Assembly: GCA_964017045.1 (NCBI GenBank)
Contig: OZ024810.1
Location: 6,875,562-6,939,561, forward strand
Direction of reading: 5' to 3'
Source: Omphiscola glabra
Lineage: Eukaryota > Mollusca > Gastropoda > Lymnaeidae
DNA length: 64,000 bases
The translations under genes were made by a program, and so were the position numbers. Under the pieces are notes generated by a model that saw only the letters and a program-made list of their open reading frames with translations, did no database searches and was not told where the DNA came from. Positions 37,655 to 50,200 of this stretch are shown here, piece by piece (the first letter of the stretch is position 1; each line of letters starts with the position of its first letter).

Positions 37655-37696
37655 CCCCCCCCCCCCCCCCCCCCCCCATTTAAAAAAAAAAAAAAA
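37655..37696. repeat. Poly-C followed by poly-A
   Basis: A run of over 20 C, a short ATTT, then about 15 A. Low-complexity sequence with no assigned role; its length is likely to be unreliable in assembly. Confidence 0.8.
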
Positions 37697-40234
37697 AGCC
37701 ATATCAACAGAATTTATTTTAAATTGAACAAATTGGGAATAAGAATTTTTCTAAAACTAGTACCAACAATTTTTTTTATAGAATTGACATAATAATCGAA
37801 ATTCTACTTCACAAATATATATAAATATATATATATATTTTAGCTTTCTGATAGTTTCCCATCTAGAAAAAAATATTCATTTTAAAAACATCCGTGCAAA
37901 TAGGTGGGGCATAATAAATATAGGCAAGGTATTTTTTAAAACTCTGTTATTCAGGTAACATTGTTACTAAAGTAGCACATTAATTTTTATAGTTGATGAA
38001 ATGTGCACTTTTTTGTATGCGCCCTTTAAATTCTTAATTTTAAAAATTATCTCTTTTTTTTTAAAAAGTCTCCATCTTCTATAATTCAACACACATGGAA
38101 TCGATTAGCTGTGAAAATAATATAAATAATATCAATGTTCCGTCCACTAAATTTCTTTCAAACAAATCTCTGAAAACGGATGTTCATGGTGCTTGTTTTC
38201 TCTTGGCAACTATCCTTGTCTCGTGCACTGAAATGGGCCGTACGATTTTGGCGACTAGGCCAAAATTCTCTATCTCTCACCCCCCTTCCTCCCCGGCCCC
38301 CTTTCCATATTTGCTTGATTATCGATATACGGCTGTAGTATGTTTCTTTTGTATTTTGTTAAATCTAGATAATTTACTAAGAACCTATTAGTCAACCTCT
38401 TTACAAAGGAAAATTTCCACGCGGTGAAATCTTATGTCATTGTCAGCGCTCAAACTCAGCTTCATGGTCCTAACCAGTTTCCTTTCCAATTGACAATGGT
38501 ATCACACTCCTCCCTCATCTTTCTAACGGTACCGCACCATGGCACTGGTCGCTTATCATAACTCCACGGTTGAGCGAGCGAGCGAGTGGGCGTCCCACGC
38601 AGAAAATCATTGCTGCGTCGTTCGTGCGGCGACTATGTGCGTGTGTGTGTAACGCTGCAGTCGTAGGTGTGTTCACCGGTAGGGGTTTCCTTCTCACCGG
38701 GTGTGTTCATTTCTGCTGGATTACCTTTATCATGATTCATCACATGGAATAAATTGTATCGAAACTTTGTAAGTTCATATAGTTAATGCATTTCTTCCTT
38801 GGTTAAATATTTTTTCAGTAAAATTAAGTTGAAGCGTTGGTAAACTTTGGGGGCACTTTGTTGATTGTGATAGAAACTTGAGTGAACCGAAGTCTTCGCC
38901 TTCAGGTTTTCATCGAAAATTGTGAAATCGAAAAGAAAAAAAAGGTTATCACCCACACTGTAAACTTAACTTCAAAACATAACAATTCACATTTGTACCA
39001 CTGTGCTGTTTTTCTATATTAACAAGTCTAATACTAATAGCATGCTACTGCTGTTACTACCAATTAATAGGTTTGTTAAAGGTTTAAAGGATAGTACATA
39101 ACGGTCGGCCATAAGCCCGCTATTGTGTGTTTGTCACTGTTAACTGACTGCACCTAGTCTTGAGAGTTGAGAGGGATTGGCCCAACTTATGAATAGACTA
39201 ATAATACAGGTTTACGCTACATTATACATATCGTGGGAGGGTTTATTTAAGAAGCCGTTGGCTAGACCATGCATATTTTGCACTTAAAATTTGAATCAAG
39301 GCTACTCTTGCGAAATGTGGCATGGTGCATATTGGAAACATCGTTGAACATTTGGGACACTACTTACTTTACTTAGTACTACTTACTTATCAGTCATTTT
39401 GAATCATCAAAGTTTGGTGGTGAACTCAGTCTCACTGGAATTGGAATAAAACAGTACGTATAGTTTTGTGTTCACAATTTTATTTAAACCATTAGCTGTT
39501 TATAATATTCTATTAGTATTAGTTAATGAAAAAATAAGATTTTATTATATGGTTAATGTGTAGAAGTAAAATATATTTAATTCGTATGACTTTGACTTTT
39601 AGGCTTATGCTTAAATTTAAATTAAAGTATAGGTTACAAATTCAAATACTATTTCATTAGACCCAGACGTAAGCCAACGACCTGACATGTACAAGTATTA
39701 GAAGCGCTGTTAAAGTAATGAATGGGTACATTTTCTACAGGCTACATAGTTTAGCTTTTTAACATTAAACAAAATATTTGAGAACACATTTGAATAAAGT
39801 AATCCTGTTGATCAATGTTTTGTTTAAGAAATACATGTAATGCCATTAATTAAGCACAACAAATGCAACCTATTATATAAACATAAACATTTTGTTAAAA
39901 AGAGGATGGGAACATTCATTACAAGCCATGGGCTGCGCTGTTCATTTGCACGGTTCTTATTTGGTTTATTCTCTAAGTTTATCGAGTGTAGAAGAGCCGA
40001 TGATTGTCATGTCATTTCGTCTAGTATGCAGCTACAGTATGACTCAGTAAGGAAAGAAAATCGTGGAAGAAGTGTTTGAAGAAAAATCGAGCATTGCACT
40101 AAATCAAGTTTTTAATATTACAATTTACATCTTTTAAAAACAAATAATTCGTCATTTTCCCATCTATTAAAAAAAATTGCACTGCCAAGAGTTGCGTTCC
40201 ATGCAGTATGTTGAGCAGAAAAAATATTGAATTT
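37697..40234. other. Intergenic region with one GC- and CpG-rich patch
   Basis: Mostly AT-rich and featureless. The patch 38515-38720 is listed separately as a possible promoter or 5' exon. Confidence 0.45.
38515..38720 (+). promoter_or_regulatory. CpG-rich patch, possible promoter or non-coding 5' exon
   Basis: Against AT-rich surroundings this stretch has many CpG (GAGCGAGCGAGCGAGTGGG, TGCTGCGTCGTTCGTGCGGC) and possible donor sites (for example CACCGGTAGG at ~38676). The neurexin-like coding exon at 46745 begins with a splice acceptor, so an upstream 5' exon must exist. This patch, 8 kb upstream, is a candidate only. Confidence 0.25.
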
Positions 40235-40650
40235 ATTTAGGGCACTGCTGGGTGACTTTCTGTATTGCGAGTTCATCATTAAGTTTGTCAACAGGTGCCT
40301 GGGCAATCCGTCTGTATTGCGAGATCATCACTAGGTTTTTCAACAGGTCCCCGGGCAATCCATCTGTATTGCGAGTTCATGACTAGGTTTTTCGACAGGT
40401 GCTCGGGCAATCCGTCTGTATTGGTTCATCACTAGGTTTGTCAACAGGTGTCCGGGCATCCGTCTGTATTGCGAGTTCATGACTAGGTTTGTCAACAGGA
40501 GCCCGGGCAATTCGTCTGTATTGCGAGTTCATGACTAGGTTTTTCCACAGGTGCTCGGATAATCCGTCTGTATTGGTTCATCACTAGGTTTGTCAACAGG
40601 TGCCCGGGCAATCCGTCTGTATTGCGAGTTCATGACTAGGTTTTTCCGCA
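40235..40650 (+). repeat. ~52-bp minisatellite
   Basis: About eight copies of a unit including CCGTCTGTATTGCGAGTTCA, GACTAGGTTT and CAACAGGTGCCCGGGCAAT; some copies lack GCGA. Confidence 0.9.
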
Positions 40651-42245
40651 TCGGGTGGTTGCACGTCAGACGAATCGTTACGTATGGTGCTCGCTCGGAG
40701 GCCTAGAAAGTTTACTACTATACATTCGACAGCTAAAATTTATTGCTGTTATGGCGAGTATGGAATGTTGTTGCTATAAAAAAATTAATAATTCCCGTTG
40801 GTCAATCTTTTTTCGTTAAACAGTTATGAAAATTCAAATGCCATTATGTCCTTCCAAGCTCATAGCATAATATACGCGTCAACATGCGTTTCTAAAAGGT
40901 ATAGATGATAAAACAGTCGAAAAGATCTTTGTAGATTTTATTGTAAGAATTAATACCAATATTGATAATCTTTTAGTCGAAGTTTTATCTGAAACAGCCT
41001 ATAAAAGTCTATATATTTAAATCGATAGATAATAAATGGGGACCTTGGTGATGGCGACGATCTTAATGACTATATATAAACACGTGTATCTTTGGTACAG
41101 GGCAGGTGTTTTTCCAATTTATAATAACCCTTTTCATCACCGCCCGGTTATACAGTTTATATAATTTGTCTCTCCCATTTGTATGTCGCATCGATGTATG
41201 TTGTATTTATGATACTATTATGAAGAAACAATGGGCATTCACTTGTGCACAAACATATCGTTTGTCACATTCTGGGTAGTCCGTGTATCACATTCTGGGT
41301 AGTCCGTGTATCACATTCTGAGTATCATTGCTTTATGTGACACTAACAGTTCTGGTATGTCAGCCAACAGATGACACTAACCGGAAATAGAGATCTCGGT
41401 ATTTTCTACCAACATCCAGTGCAACGTTTCTTGAACATTTCCATTTGACAAACCGACAAGAATTTATCCACATCGCAATAGAGACCAGTGCACATTCTAT
41501 GGATTGTTGTACATTTTCTCCCGTCTGTTGCTAGTGGGGCCTGGCTTGCGGACCGGTTTGAGAACTAGTGTAGTACAGAGCACAGCCCACGTCATGTCTA
41601 ATACTATATTAGGGAACGTTTTTACGTGGGTGGATTATAGTTTGTAGAAAAGTGGGTCATGTTAGGTAGATCAGCAATTTCGTATTCAACTGTCGCGTAT
41701 CAAAAGTACATTTTTTTTACTTAATAGTTGAGTGTGGTGTAAGTGTACGCGGAATATGCCATCGGATACTATCTCGCGAAGAAGTGTATCAGCAGCACGG
41801 TGTTGGCTTATACAGGCCTTAAATTATGGGAATGTTACATACACCTATACATAGACGGTTTAAGATTAGTGTCTAACGGCACTGAAATACCCGAATGTTG
41901 CATAACTTGTTTCAAATATATAAAATGATGGCCTTTAACACAAACACGGCGCATGCTAATGTTCTTCTGACAGAATACACACACGTGACAGGCACACCTG
42001 TCGTATAGTGTATAGGGCAGATTAAATTGAGTCTACTAACTTTTAATCATTCAGAAATGGTTTGTATTGACCCCTAGGGCCCTTGCTTCTAGTTTACATA
42101 CATATCTAACTGTATATTCGATTGATACATATCTGGGAGGCATGTTCAAACACATCTCAAAGATAAGACAAGTTCAATAAATCCCAAAACAAGGATATAA
42201 TCCTACACATCTCAAAAGTAAGTGTAAAAGATCCTGTCTAAAATA
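40651..42245. other. Intergenic, with a short 25-bp repeat
   Basis: Contains about three copies of TCACATTCTGGGTAGTCCGT plus GTATC at 41264-41322. Otherwise no gene or bounded element. Confidence 0.6.
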
Positions 42246-42436
42246 TATGTTCATACACTGTCCACATCGTACAGATATGTTCATAAACTGTACACATCTT
42301 ACAGATATATTCATACACTGTACACATCTTACAGATATGTTCACACACTGTACACATCTTACATATATGTTCATACACTGTACACATCTTACATATAAGT
42401 TCATACACTGTACACATCTTACAGATATGTTGTACA
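42246..42436 (+). repeat. 30-bp minisatellite
   Basis: Six to seven copies of a unit ATGTTCATACACTGTACACA followed by TCTTACAGAT, with few substitutions. Confidence 0.92.
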
Positions 42437-42591
42437 CATTTCAAACCCAAAGGCGAATACTTGTTTTAGCCAGGCCTAAGATTTGGGGGAGTGCCAGCCC
42501 CGTCGTGTTACTCTGATACCTCCAAGCCAGACAAAACTATTTTATTCTTTTCCCCGCCCAACAAACACAGCCTGTTGTGATGAGACGGGCG

Positions 42592-44658
42592 CAGGGCTAC
42601 CACACCTTGGGAAATTTCCCAAGATCTTGGTAATTCATGACCCCCCATTGGGATCTGGGGAATAATTTTGAAAATCAGGCAGAACCTTGGGAAATATTAA
42701 CAAGGGAAAGATTTTTTACATATTTTGAAAAAACGCAAACAACATATGTGATATTACTAAAAATTACATCAAGGTGTTGAAAGTTTATCAAATTGTCCTC
42801 GTACACCATATGCATAGAACAGTCTCAACAATAAATAAACTGATAATAAATCTTGGGTAAATTCGAATAGACCGTACCGCTTTTACCATGGCCGCCAACT
42901 TGATTGCCGTGACCCGTAAAATTAAGAATAAAACGTTAAAAAATAATGAACAAATTTCCAAAATGTATCCCTAAACCTAAGCTAAACTCTAAATCTATCT
43001 CTAAACCTAACCCAATGAAATGAGGTACGATCTATCTTAATTATCCAAATCTTGAAATCAATATAGACTATCAATATTCTAGAATTTGTGATAAAGGGGG
43101 GGGGGGCAATAGGCTCAGAAACGTTATCATTAGGCTATTAGACATTAGTAACCATACGACAGCTTGGCAGCTTCAAATACCTCGGAGCAATAGTATCGGA
43201 ACAAGGCTCCAGGCCCGAATTAATGGCCAGGATTGCGCAGACCACGACGGCACTAAAGAGGCTTAAGAAAATATGGAACGACAAAAATATATCCCCCAGC
43301 ACCAAAATCAGGCTGATGCGCTCATTAATCCTCTCCATTTTCTTATATGCCTGTGAGTCCTGGACATTAACAGCAGAACTTGAAAGTAAAATAAAGGCGA
43401 TGGAGATGAGATGTTACAGAGGCATTCTTGGCATCTGCTATAGAGACCACATCACCAATGAGCAAATAAAAGAAAGGATACGTCAGGCAATTGGGCAATA
43501 CGATGACCTCCTGACGTCTGTTAAAAAGCGCAAACTTGAGTGGTATGGCCACGTGACCAGAAAACAAGGGCTCGCCAAAGAGATCTTGCAGGGCACTACT
43601 AGAGGAGTGAGAAGAAGAGGAAGACAAAGAAAAAGATGGGAAGATAATATCAAAGAATGGACTGGATTACAACTAGGCGCTGCTATGCGTAGGGCAGAAG
43701 ACCGAGAGGAATGGAGAAGAATAGTCTACATGTCATCTGTGGCGCCCCAACGGTCGAAGGACTACGGGATCTGATGATGATGAACCATACGAAAAACACT
43801 TAAAAACAGTACAAGCCAAAGAGGGAACGATAGTGTTCAACCAAGAATCGATAGTAAAATTTGATGAATTTCAGTTACTTTTACAATGTGTTCAAACTAT
43901 GATACGATGCATCTATTAAAAAATCCAGCCTAATTTTCATCAATTGGAAAAAAATTGTTGTGCATTTACACACAGGTAATTAAGATATTAAAATTATACC
44001 GGTACATTGTAGGATTATAACTGAAAAGTTCATTTAAACAGTATTTTGTTTGGAAAAGAATTATTATAATTATAATGCAAATTTACAATTTAAAAAATAC
44101 TTATTGTCTTCATATAATATAAATCCATTTTAACTACTATTATTACAATTAAATTCTGCTTTATTGCTTTGCAAACCCATTACTAATCTACAGACTTACA
44201 TAAGAAAAAACATGTTTTGATGATGAACCTTTTGCCCTTGTAATAGTTGTAAAGAGAGTTCTGTGTTGATTAGCCCTGTGAGCTTTGTTTCAAAGTGACT
44301 TCTATTACATATGTAGATGATATTTTTACCAGAAAATTTGGAGGTAATATTTAATTTAGTGGCCTAACTTCAGTGGGTATAGATAATTTGGATTATAAAT
44401 TAATATATACTTTTTTTTCAAAATCAATTTTTTTTTTTAATGTGATAAAGATTTTTTTAAAATGTCTTTTAAAATAAATTTCAGTCAATTACTGTACCCC
44501 GAGTTTCAGGGGCATTAATTCAAGCTATTATTGCATTAATTACTACATAGAAAACCCCTTTTAAAGAAAACACTTATATATTTATATGATCTTGGGAAAT
44601 CTTGGGAAATGTTTTGACAAAATCTTGGGAAATTTTAAAAAAGTGTTTGGCAGCCCTG
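42592..44658. mobile_element. hAT-like element of the CAGGGCTACC family
   Basis: Starts CAGGGCTACCACACC and ends GTTTGGCAGCCCTG, inverted over CAGGGCTRCCA. ATGAGACG occurs at 42580-42587 and directly after the element at 44659-44666, an 8-bp target duplication; four extra bases (GGCG) lie between the left copy and the terminus. No transposase frame. It contains a younger RTE-like insertion and a segment at 42858-43060 absent from the related copy at 18840. Confidence 0.75.
43160..43782 (+). mobile_element. RTE-like LINE 3' fragment, copy 3, with 10-bp target duplication
   Basis: 5'-truncated insertion of 623 bp flanked by AACCATACGA (43150-43159 and 43783-43792). An uninterrupted 183-codon frame (43223-43774) reads through RLKKIWNDKNISPSTKIRLM, CYRDHITNEQIKERI, RKLEWYGHVTRKQG and RGRQRKRWEDNIKEWTG, the C-terminal end of the reverse transcriptase protein. 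It ends in CTGATGATGATG. It is the best-preserved of the three copies, so the youngest; it has no RT catalytic core and cannot move by itself. Confidence 0.88.
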
Positions 44659-44929
44659 ATGAGACGTGGTTATAATTTTTAGCACAGGAATATCACCGTG
44701 CACTTTAAAGATTTCAAGTTCGTCTCTACACAATACAACGTACAACAGGCATTCCTCGCCAACCCTTATGTGTATAAAAATAGAAATTAGTCATTGCGAA
44801 AATTCAGTATAGCCCAATAAATTTTTTTTTTTTTTTAAACTAAAAGTATCTTTAAATTTCAGTAAATGAAATAAAATGAGTTAAATTTTCAAACATATTT
44901 GGATAGAAACTCAGTGGCTCTCAGTCTTC

Positions 44930-44968
<39 letters not shown>

Positions 44969-45738
44969 TGCATGATGGCCCCTTCGGCAGTGTGATGAGA
45001 AGTACGGGAAAATAGATATTAAAATTCAGTTTGAGATTGTAAAGACGATTTAGATTCACTTTTATAACTACGAAGTACTTCCGACCCACTAAACAGTTAT
45101 ATTATCGTCAAATTTAACAAAAAACATTTAGCAGTGACACCCCCCCCCCCCCAAACCAAACCACTCACGCTCACACACACACGAGAGAGAAAGAGAGAGA
45201 CAGACACACACACGAACACACACACAGACACAACTTGAGATTCAGTTTTACTGCCTAAAGATTAAGAACCCACTAGTTTTCCGTTCAACTCTGTACAACT
45301 GAGCCCACCTTAATCACTTGTTATATATAATACCAGAAAGAGCTACTGAATACTTATACTAAATATAGCATAGCGTAATACGTCATTGTGGTCAACAACA
45401 TTTATTTCGATCGGTGTGCTGTTAATCCATGAATTTCTCCAGTCATGTTTATGAAAAGTGTATGAAAGAAAGCGTGTGCAGTCTGTAAATTAAATAATCC
45501 AATTATGTTTAACCAATGGCAGAGCACTAACATGAGTGGAAATGTGTGCTCCTGCATCTCACAGTCTGAGCACCGCTGACGTGTAGGAATGTACAGGTAG
45601 TTAGAGATCAATAAAAAACGGACGGGATGTGTGTTTTGGCAGTGTCTGGCGCATCCTGCTCGCGTGCCTGTTTTTGTGTGTAGTAGAGGGATGTGTGTGC
45701 AAGGTGTGTGTTTTTGGTTAAGTCTAGAATCGCAGTTA
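44659..45738. other. Intergenic, with simple repeats
   Basis: A TG dinucleotide run at about 44934-44967, a C run at 45139-45151 and a CA/GA-rich stretch at 45165-45235. No gene. Confidence 0.7.
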
Positions 45739-46045
45739 GGAATCAAGCAAAGGTCTACATGTAAAACATCAGTATGTCTTTCTCTCCAGCCCCTTCCCAC
45801 CCGTCTACATGTAAAACATCAGTATGTCTTTCTCTCCACCCCCACCCCCCAGTCTACATGTAAAACATCAGTATGTCTTTCTCTCCACCCTCACCCCGCC
45901 GTCTACATGTAAAACATCAGTGTGTCTTTCTCTCCACCCCCACCCCGTCTACATGTAAAACATCAGTGTGTCTTTCTCTCCACCCCCCACCCCCCGTCTT
46001 CATGTAAAACATCAGTATGTCTTTCTCTCCACCCCCACCCCCACC
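45739..46045 (+). repeat. ~44-bp minisatellite
   Basis: Seven copies of TCTACATGTAAAACATCAGT followed by ATGTCTTTCTCTCCACCCCC and a variable C-rich linker; the length variation lies in the linker. Confidence 0.92.
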
Positions 46046-46134
46046 AAATCAAAGACCACCTTCTGTTAGCTACTCTCTTTCACCTCTTCTCGTGAATATT
46101 TTTTTCTCTCCACCCTTATTATATTATCCATAGT

Positions 46135-46395
46135 TCATACGGAGTGCGCTCTTTTGAAGCGATTGCGCCAAAATTATGTTACATTAAAGAAACATTTAAA
46201 TACTTTTCTTTAAATTAATTTAAGAACATCAGAAAGCAGTGAGCATGCTAAAGTAGCATGGATACAAGCAGTGAGCATGCTAAAGTAACATGGATACAAG
46301 CAGTGAGCATGCTAAAGTAACATGGATACAAGCAGTGAGCATGCTAAAGTAGCATGGATACAAGCGCTGTATAAGTTTCCAATCAATCAAAACCT
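46135..46395 (+). mobile_element. LINE family C 3' tail with internal tandem expansion
   Basis: Matches the end of the LINE at 61495-61700: ACGGAGTGCGCTCTTTTGAA, AAGAAACATTTAAA, then the 3' UTR. Within it GCAGTGAGCATGCTAAAGTA followed by RCATGGATACAA is repeated four times (~46225-46365), where the longer copy at 61640-61672 has it once. It ends in AATCAATCAAA. Confidence 0.82.
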
Positions 46396-46744
46396 TCTCT
46401 CTTTCCATTTATTGTTACTCCACTTAGTTTGAAAGTACCCCCCCCCCCAACAAACCTGTCACACCACCCCCCTCACGCCAGTGTCACACCACCCCCTCAC
46501 GTCAATGGTATGACTACAAGTTACTCCTGTCTAGTCAAGTTTTTTGTCTGTTTCCAAATGTTTACATGGCGCTGTCCACATTGAGGTCACAGAGCGAGAT
46601 TCCGCATGTAAAAATAGTTTCAAGTTTCTCTAAGTACCGGGAAAATCGTGTTATAATTTATTGCTTTAAAAAATATACCGAAGTAGAATTGATTACGCAC
46701 ATTTAAATGTGAAACTAATCTGCTTTTATTCTATTCTATTACAG

Positions 46745-47217
46745 GACTTGTATTAACCTAGCATCTGTTTGAACCCGAGGACGACGCACAGAAACGTGGA
46801 TTTATTATCTCAAAAGAGTTTTCTCAATATTTGTCTACATGATTTGGAGATTTTGGTGTGCATCTTATATCTAAATAAATAAAACTTCGTAGTTCACCAG
46901 ACCAACCATTCATGATGGTTGGCCGGGGCGACAATATTGGGCCGGATAAGTGCCATTATAAAAAGAAGCAGTTCAGATCTATATCCAGTTTTCGTGGATG
47001 GGCCGGTATCAGGTGGTTCGTGTCGGCGTGTGTGTTAATGTGTGTGGTGGTAAGTCCGTGTGGTGCCATTCGTTTCACAGGCGAAAGGGAGACCTACTCC
47101 AAGTATCCCCAGTGGAACGCCTGTGTCAACGCGTCCATACAGTTCGAGTTCAAAACCGTGCAGAGAGATGCACTCCTGATGTACACGGACAAAAACAACA
47201 GATACGACTATCTCCAG
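46745..47217 (+). CDS. Neurexin-like first coding exon
   Basis: An acceptor (polypyrimidine, TTACAG ending at 46744) precedes a ~167-base 5' UTR, so at least one upstream non-coding exon exists. Translation is taken from the first ATG of the ATGATGG pair at 46912; the second ATG would remove one residue only. The donor GTGAGT is at 47218. It encodes the signal peptide and first third of the LamG domain. Confidence 0.78.
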
Positions 47218-50200
47218 GTGAGTGGGACGGGACAACTTCTGGGGCGTGGGGGCAGTGGCGTAGTGAGAGGGGTGCAAGGGGGCATCATGCCCCGGGCGCT
47301 ACTCACAAAGGGGCGCCAAATGGTATATTTTAATATAATATTGTATGGTTATCGAATGGGGGGGGGCGCTAAAAAGGTATTGTGCCCCGGGCGCGAGTTA
47401 AGCTTGCTACGCCACTGCGTGGGGGGTCATCTTTGAGATCCTTGGGTGTCAGCTTGGGGGTGTGGGGGAGCCGGATCAAGTTTAAGGGTGTAAGGAAGTG
47501 AACTTGGGGGTTGCGGGGAGTGACATTTGGTGATGTGAGGGAGGGGATAGGGTGAATTTTGTTTGACTTTGTGAGATGGTGGGTGAGTTTTATTCAAATA
47601 ATGATTTATTTTCAGTGGATAGATCAGGAGGGATATAAAAAAAAAACAGCTATTGCTCGTAGTGTAGCATAATTTGGCCGATAAAAGTCGTCATTACACC
47701 AAACTAACAACCTGACTTGATTTATTTACCAATACAAAACTATTTTGTAAAAATACCAGCAATAGCTTTTCAATCTTGATGCAATTTGAAGTCTCTCCTC
47801 CCTCCCCCTAATTAGTGCCTCATGTCTTGATTATCCTAACCAACAACTTCATTTATAGATGTATGAAATGGCCGATGTCTGAGGTAACCACCATGTTTCT
47901 CAAGGCAACCCTAATGAGTTATATCAAAATCCAACAGCGTCAACATATTTGTACAATAAGATTTCTGCTGAAAAGATGTTGCCCACAATTATTAATGCCG
48001 CGTTAAGGTCAAATAGGTTTTGTCTACTATGATTAAGTGCATCAAATCAGACAGTGTCTGTGCTGCCAATCAAGCAACAACCGGTTCGTTACATGGCAAT
48101 GCATTTGAATTTGTTTTTATTATTTTGAAAATTTTAACAACTGGTTCGGTAGAATAGTCCAAATATAACAACCGAACCGGCTCCAAGCACACCGCTGACA
48201 GAGGTGACATAACTAATTGCAATTTTAGTAATAATTGTCAACTCCCCCTCCCATAATTCTTATTCTAGGATTTTTCCTACCAACATCTCACTACGGATTA
48301 CGACGATCAGCTGGTAATTTATTTGACTTCCTAAACCAATACAGCTTTGGACTGTGATGTTACAAACTCATGACAACTTTTACCCCCAGACACTTTCGAG
48401 GTTTAAACAAACTTTTCTGATGTGACGTCATGGCCCGGAATTATGTCTTTGTTGATTAACGGTACTGTTGGGAAAAGGGGGGGGGGGGGAAAGGACCTTG
48501 AATACAAAGTAAAGAGTCCCTTACTGTTGGGGGTGGGGCAGGGCCTTAAATACAAAGTAAAGAGTCCCGTACTGTTGGGGGACAGGACCTTGAATACAAA
48601 GTAAATTGTCCCATTGTGGCGATTTGAAGCTCTCAACGACTTTGAGAAATGGTAACAAGCCAACAAAAATACCATTTCAGTGCTTTGCTACACATTGACA
48701 TACTTAAGTTTACATTTTTTAATATACTATACAGAAACACAAAACATTGCTCGCTATTATATATGTATACATTTATTTAATTTCTCACTGCCGCACAGTG
48801 TTGATATATAAGAAGCATGGAAAGGTCAGTGTTTAAGAATAAAAATAACATTACACTTCAGATGTACTTCCTCGCCATGGTAAAGATAGTGACGACACAC
48901 ACACGTCACCGTGGTATTCATGCGTGTACTTGCGTGCCCTGAAATATTTTATAAAAAAAAAAAAGTAACCCCCTTAATTAAAAACCCTTAACCTCAAATG
49001 CACCTCAAATATATTACACCCTATATGTGGCTCCCTATATGTGGCTCCCTATATGTGGCTCCCTATATGTGGCACCCTATATGTGGCACCCTATATGTGG
49101 CACCCTATATGTGGCACCCTATATGTGGCACCCTATATGTGGCTCCCTATATGTGGCACCCTATATGTGGCACCCTATATGTGGCACCCTATATGTGGCA
49201 CCCTATATGTGGCTCCCTATATGTGGCACCCTATATGTGGCACCCTATATGTGGCTCCCTATATGTGGCACCCTATATGTGGCTCCCTATATGTGGCTCC
49301 CTATATGTGGCTCCCTATATGTGGCTCCCTATATGTGGCTAACTTTGTACCGCGCCTCGAGCCTTAATTAGGGATGAAGCGTGTTTTTGTAATGAACTTT
49401 ATTATTATACATTTGGGAACTTTCTTCCCGTTTTTCAGATTTCTAGTTTATAAACCTATTTATTCTTAATGTCTGCTATTTATTCTTAATGCCTACTATT
49501 TGTTCTTAATGCCTACTATTTATTTTTCAAATTCTCGTGTTCATTGATATTCTTTAATGATTCTATCGCATTTCAACCTAACCTTAAAACATAAGCAAGG
49601 CCTTTTTCATATTCTCATAAGCCAACGAAGCAATATGGTTTATTTTAAAAAGATGTTTTTTTAATCTTGAAGATTGTAAATTGTTTGTTACTATCTGTAC
49701 AGGTGATACTCACCGAAGGCTCGGTACTTTTGTGGATTAATTTTCGCAGTGAAAGCGACCAGAACCTGACCATCAACCTGGGGAAAAATCTCAACGATGG
49801 AAAGTGGCACTCGGTTGAGGTCAAGAGAAACAGAATGGAGACTACTCTACAGGTGGACAAGACCCAGTACAGCAAGGTGAGTTCACTATCACGGTTGTCC
49901 ATTACCGTGGTAGCTTTTAATTCCAGGATTTCTCCTTCAAGGGACACCATTGGTAGTCTTGTAAAACCAATGATCCCCAACCCCCCACACACACACTAAC
50001 ATTGGTAGTCTTGTAAAACCATTGACCCTCCGCCTCCACACACATTCTAACATTGGTAGTCTTGTAAAACCAATGACACCCCCCCACACACAAACTCTAA
50101 CATTGGTATTCTTGTAAAACCAATGACCCCCCACACACACTCTAACATTGGTAGTCTTGTAAAACCATTGACCCCAACACACACTCTAACATTCGTAGTC

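Noticed and set aside
42965..43015. Telomere-like CTAAACCTAA motifs
   Set aside because: Only a few irregular copies with no regular period, within a transposon; not an interstitial telomere array.
43223..43774. 183-codon intact frame as a host gene
   Set aside because: It is the C-terminal end of an RTE-like LINE protein inside an insertion with a 10-bp target duplication, and close copies occur at 31 kb and 36-37 kb.
45631..45912. 93-codon cysteine-containing frame suggesting a small secreted protein
   Set aside because: Its C-terminal half is the translated 44-bp minisatellite and there is no signal peptide or splice structure.
48998..49371. Three overlapping ~110-residue open frames
   Set aside because: All arise from the 14-bp minisatellite read in three frames; the predicted proteins are the same repeat and have no other support.
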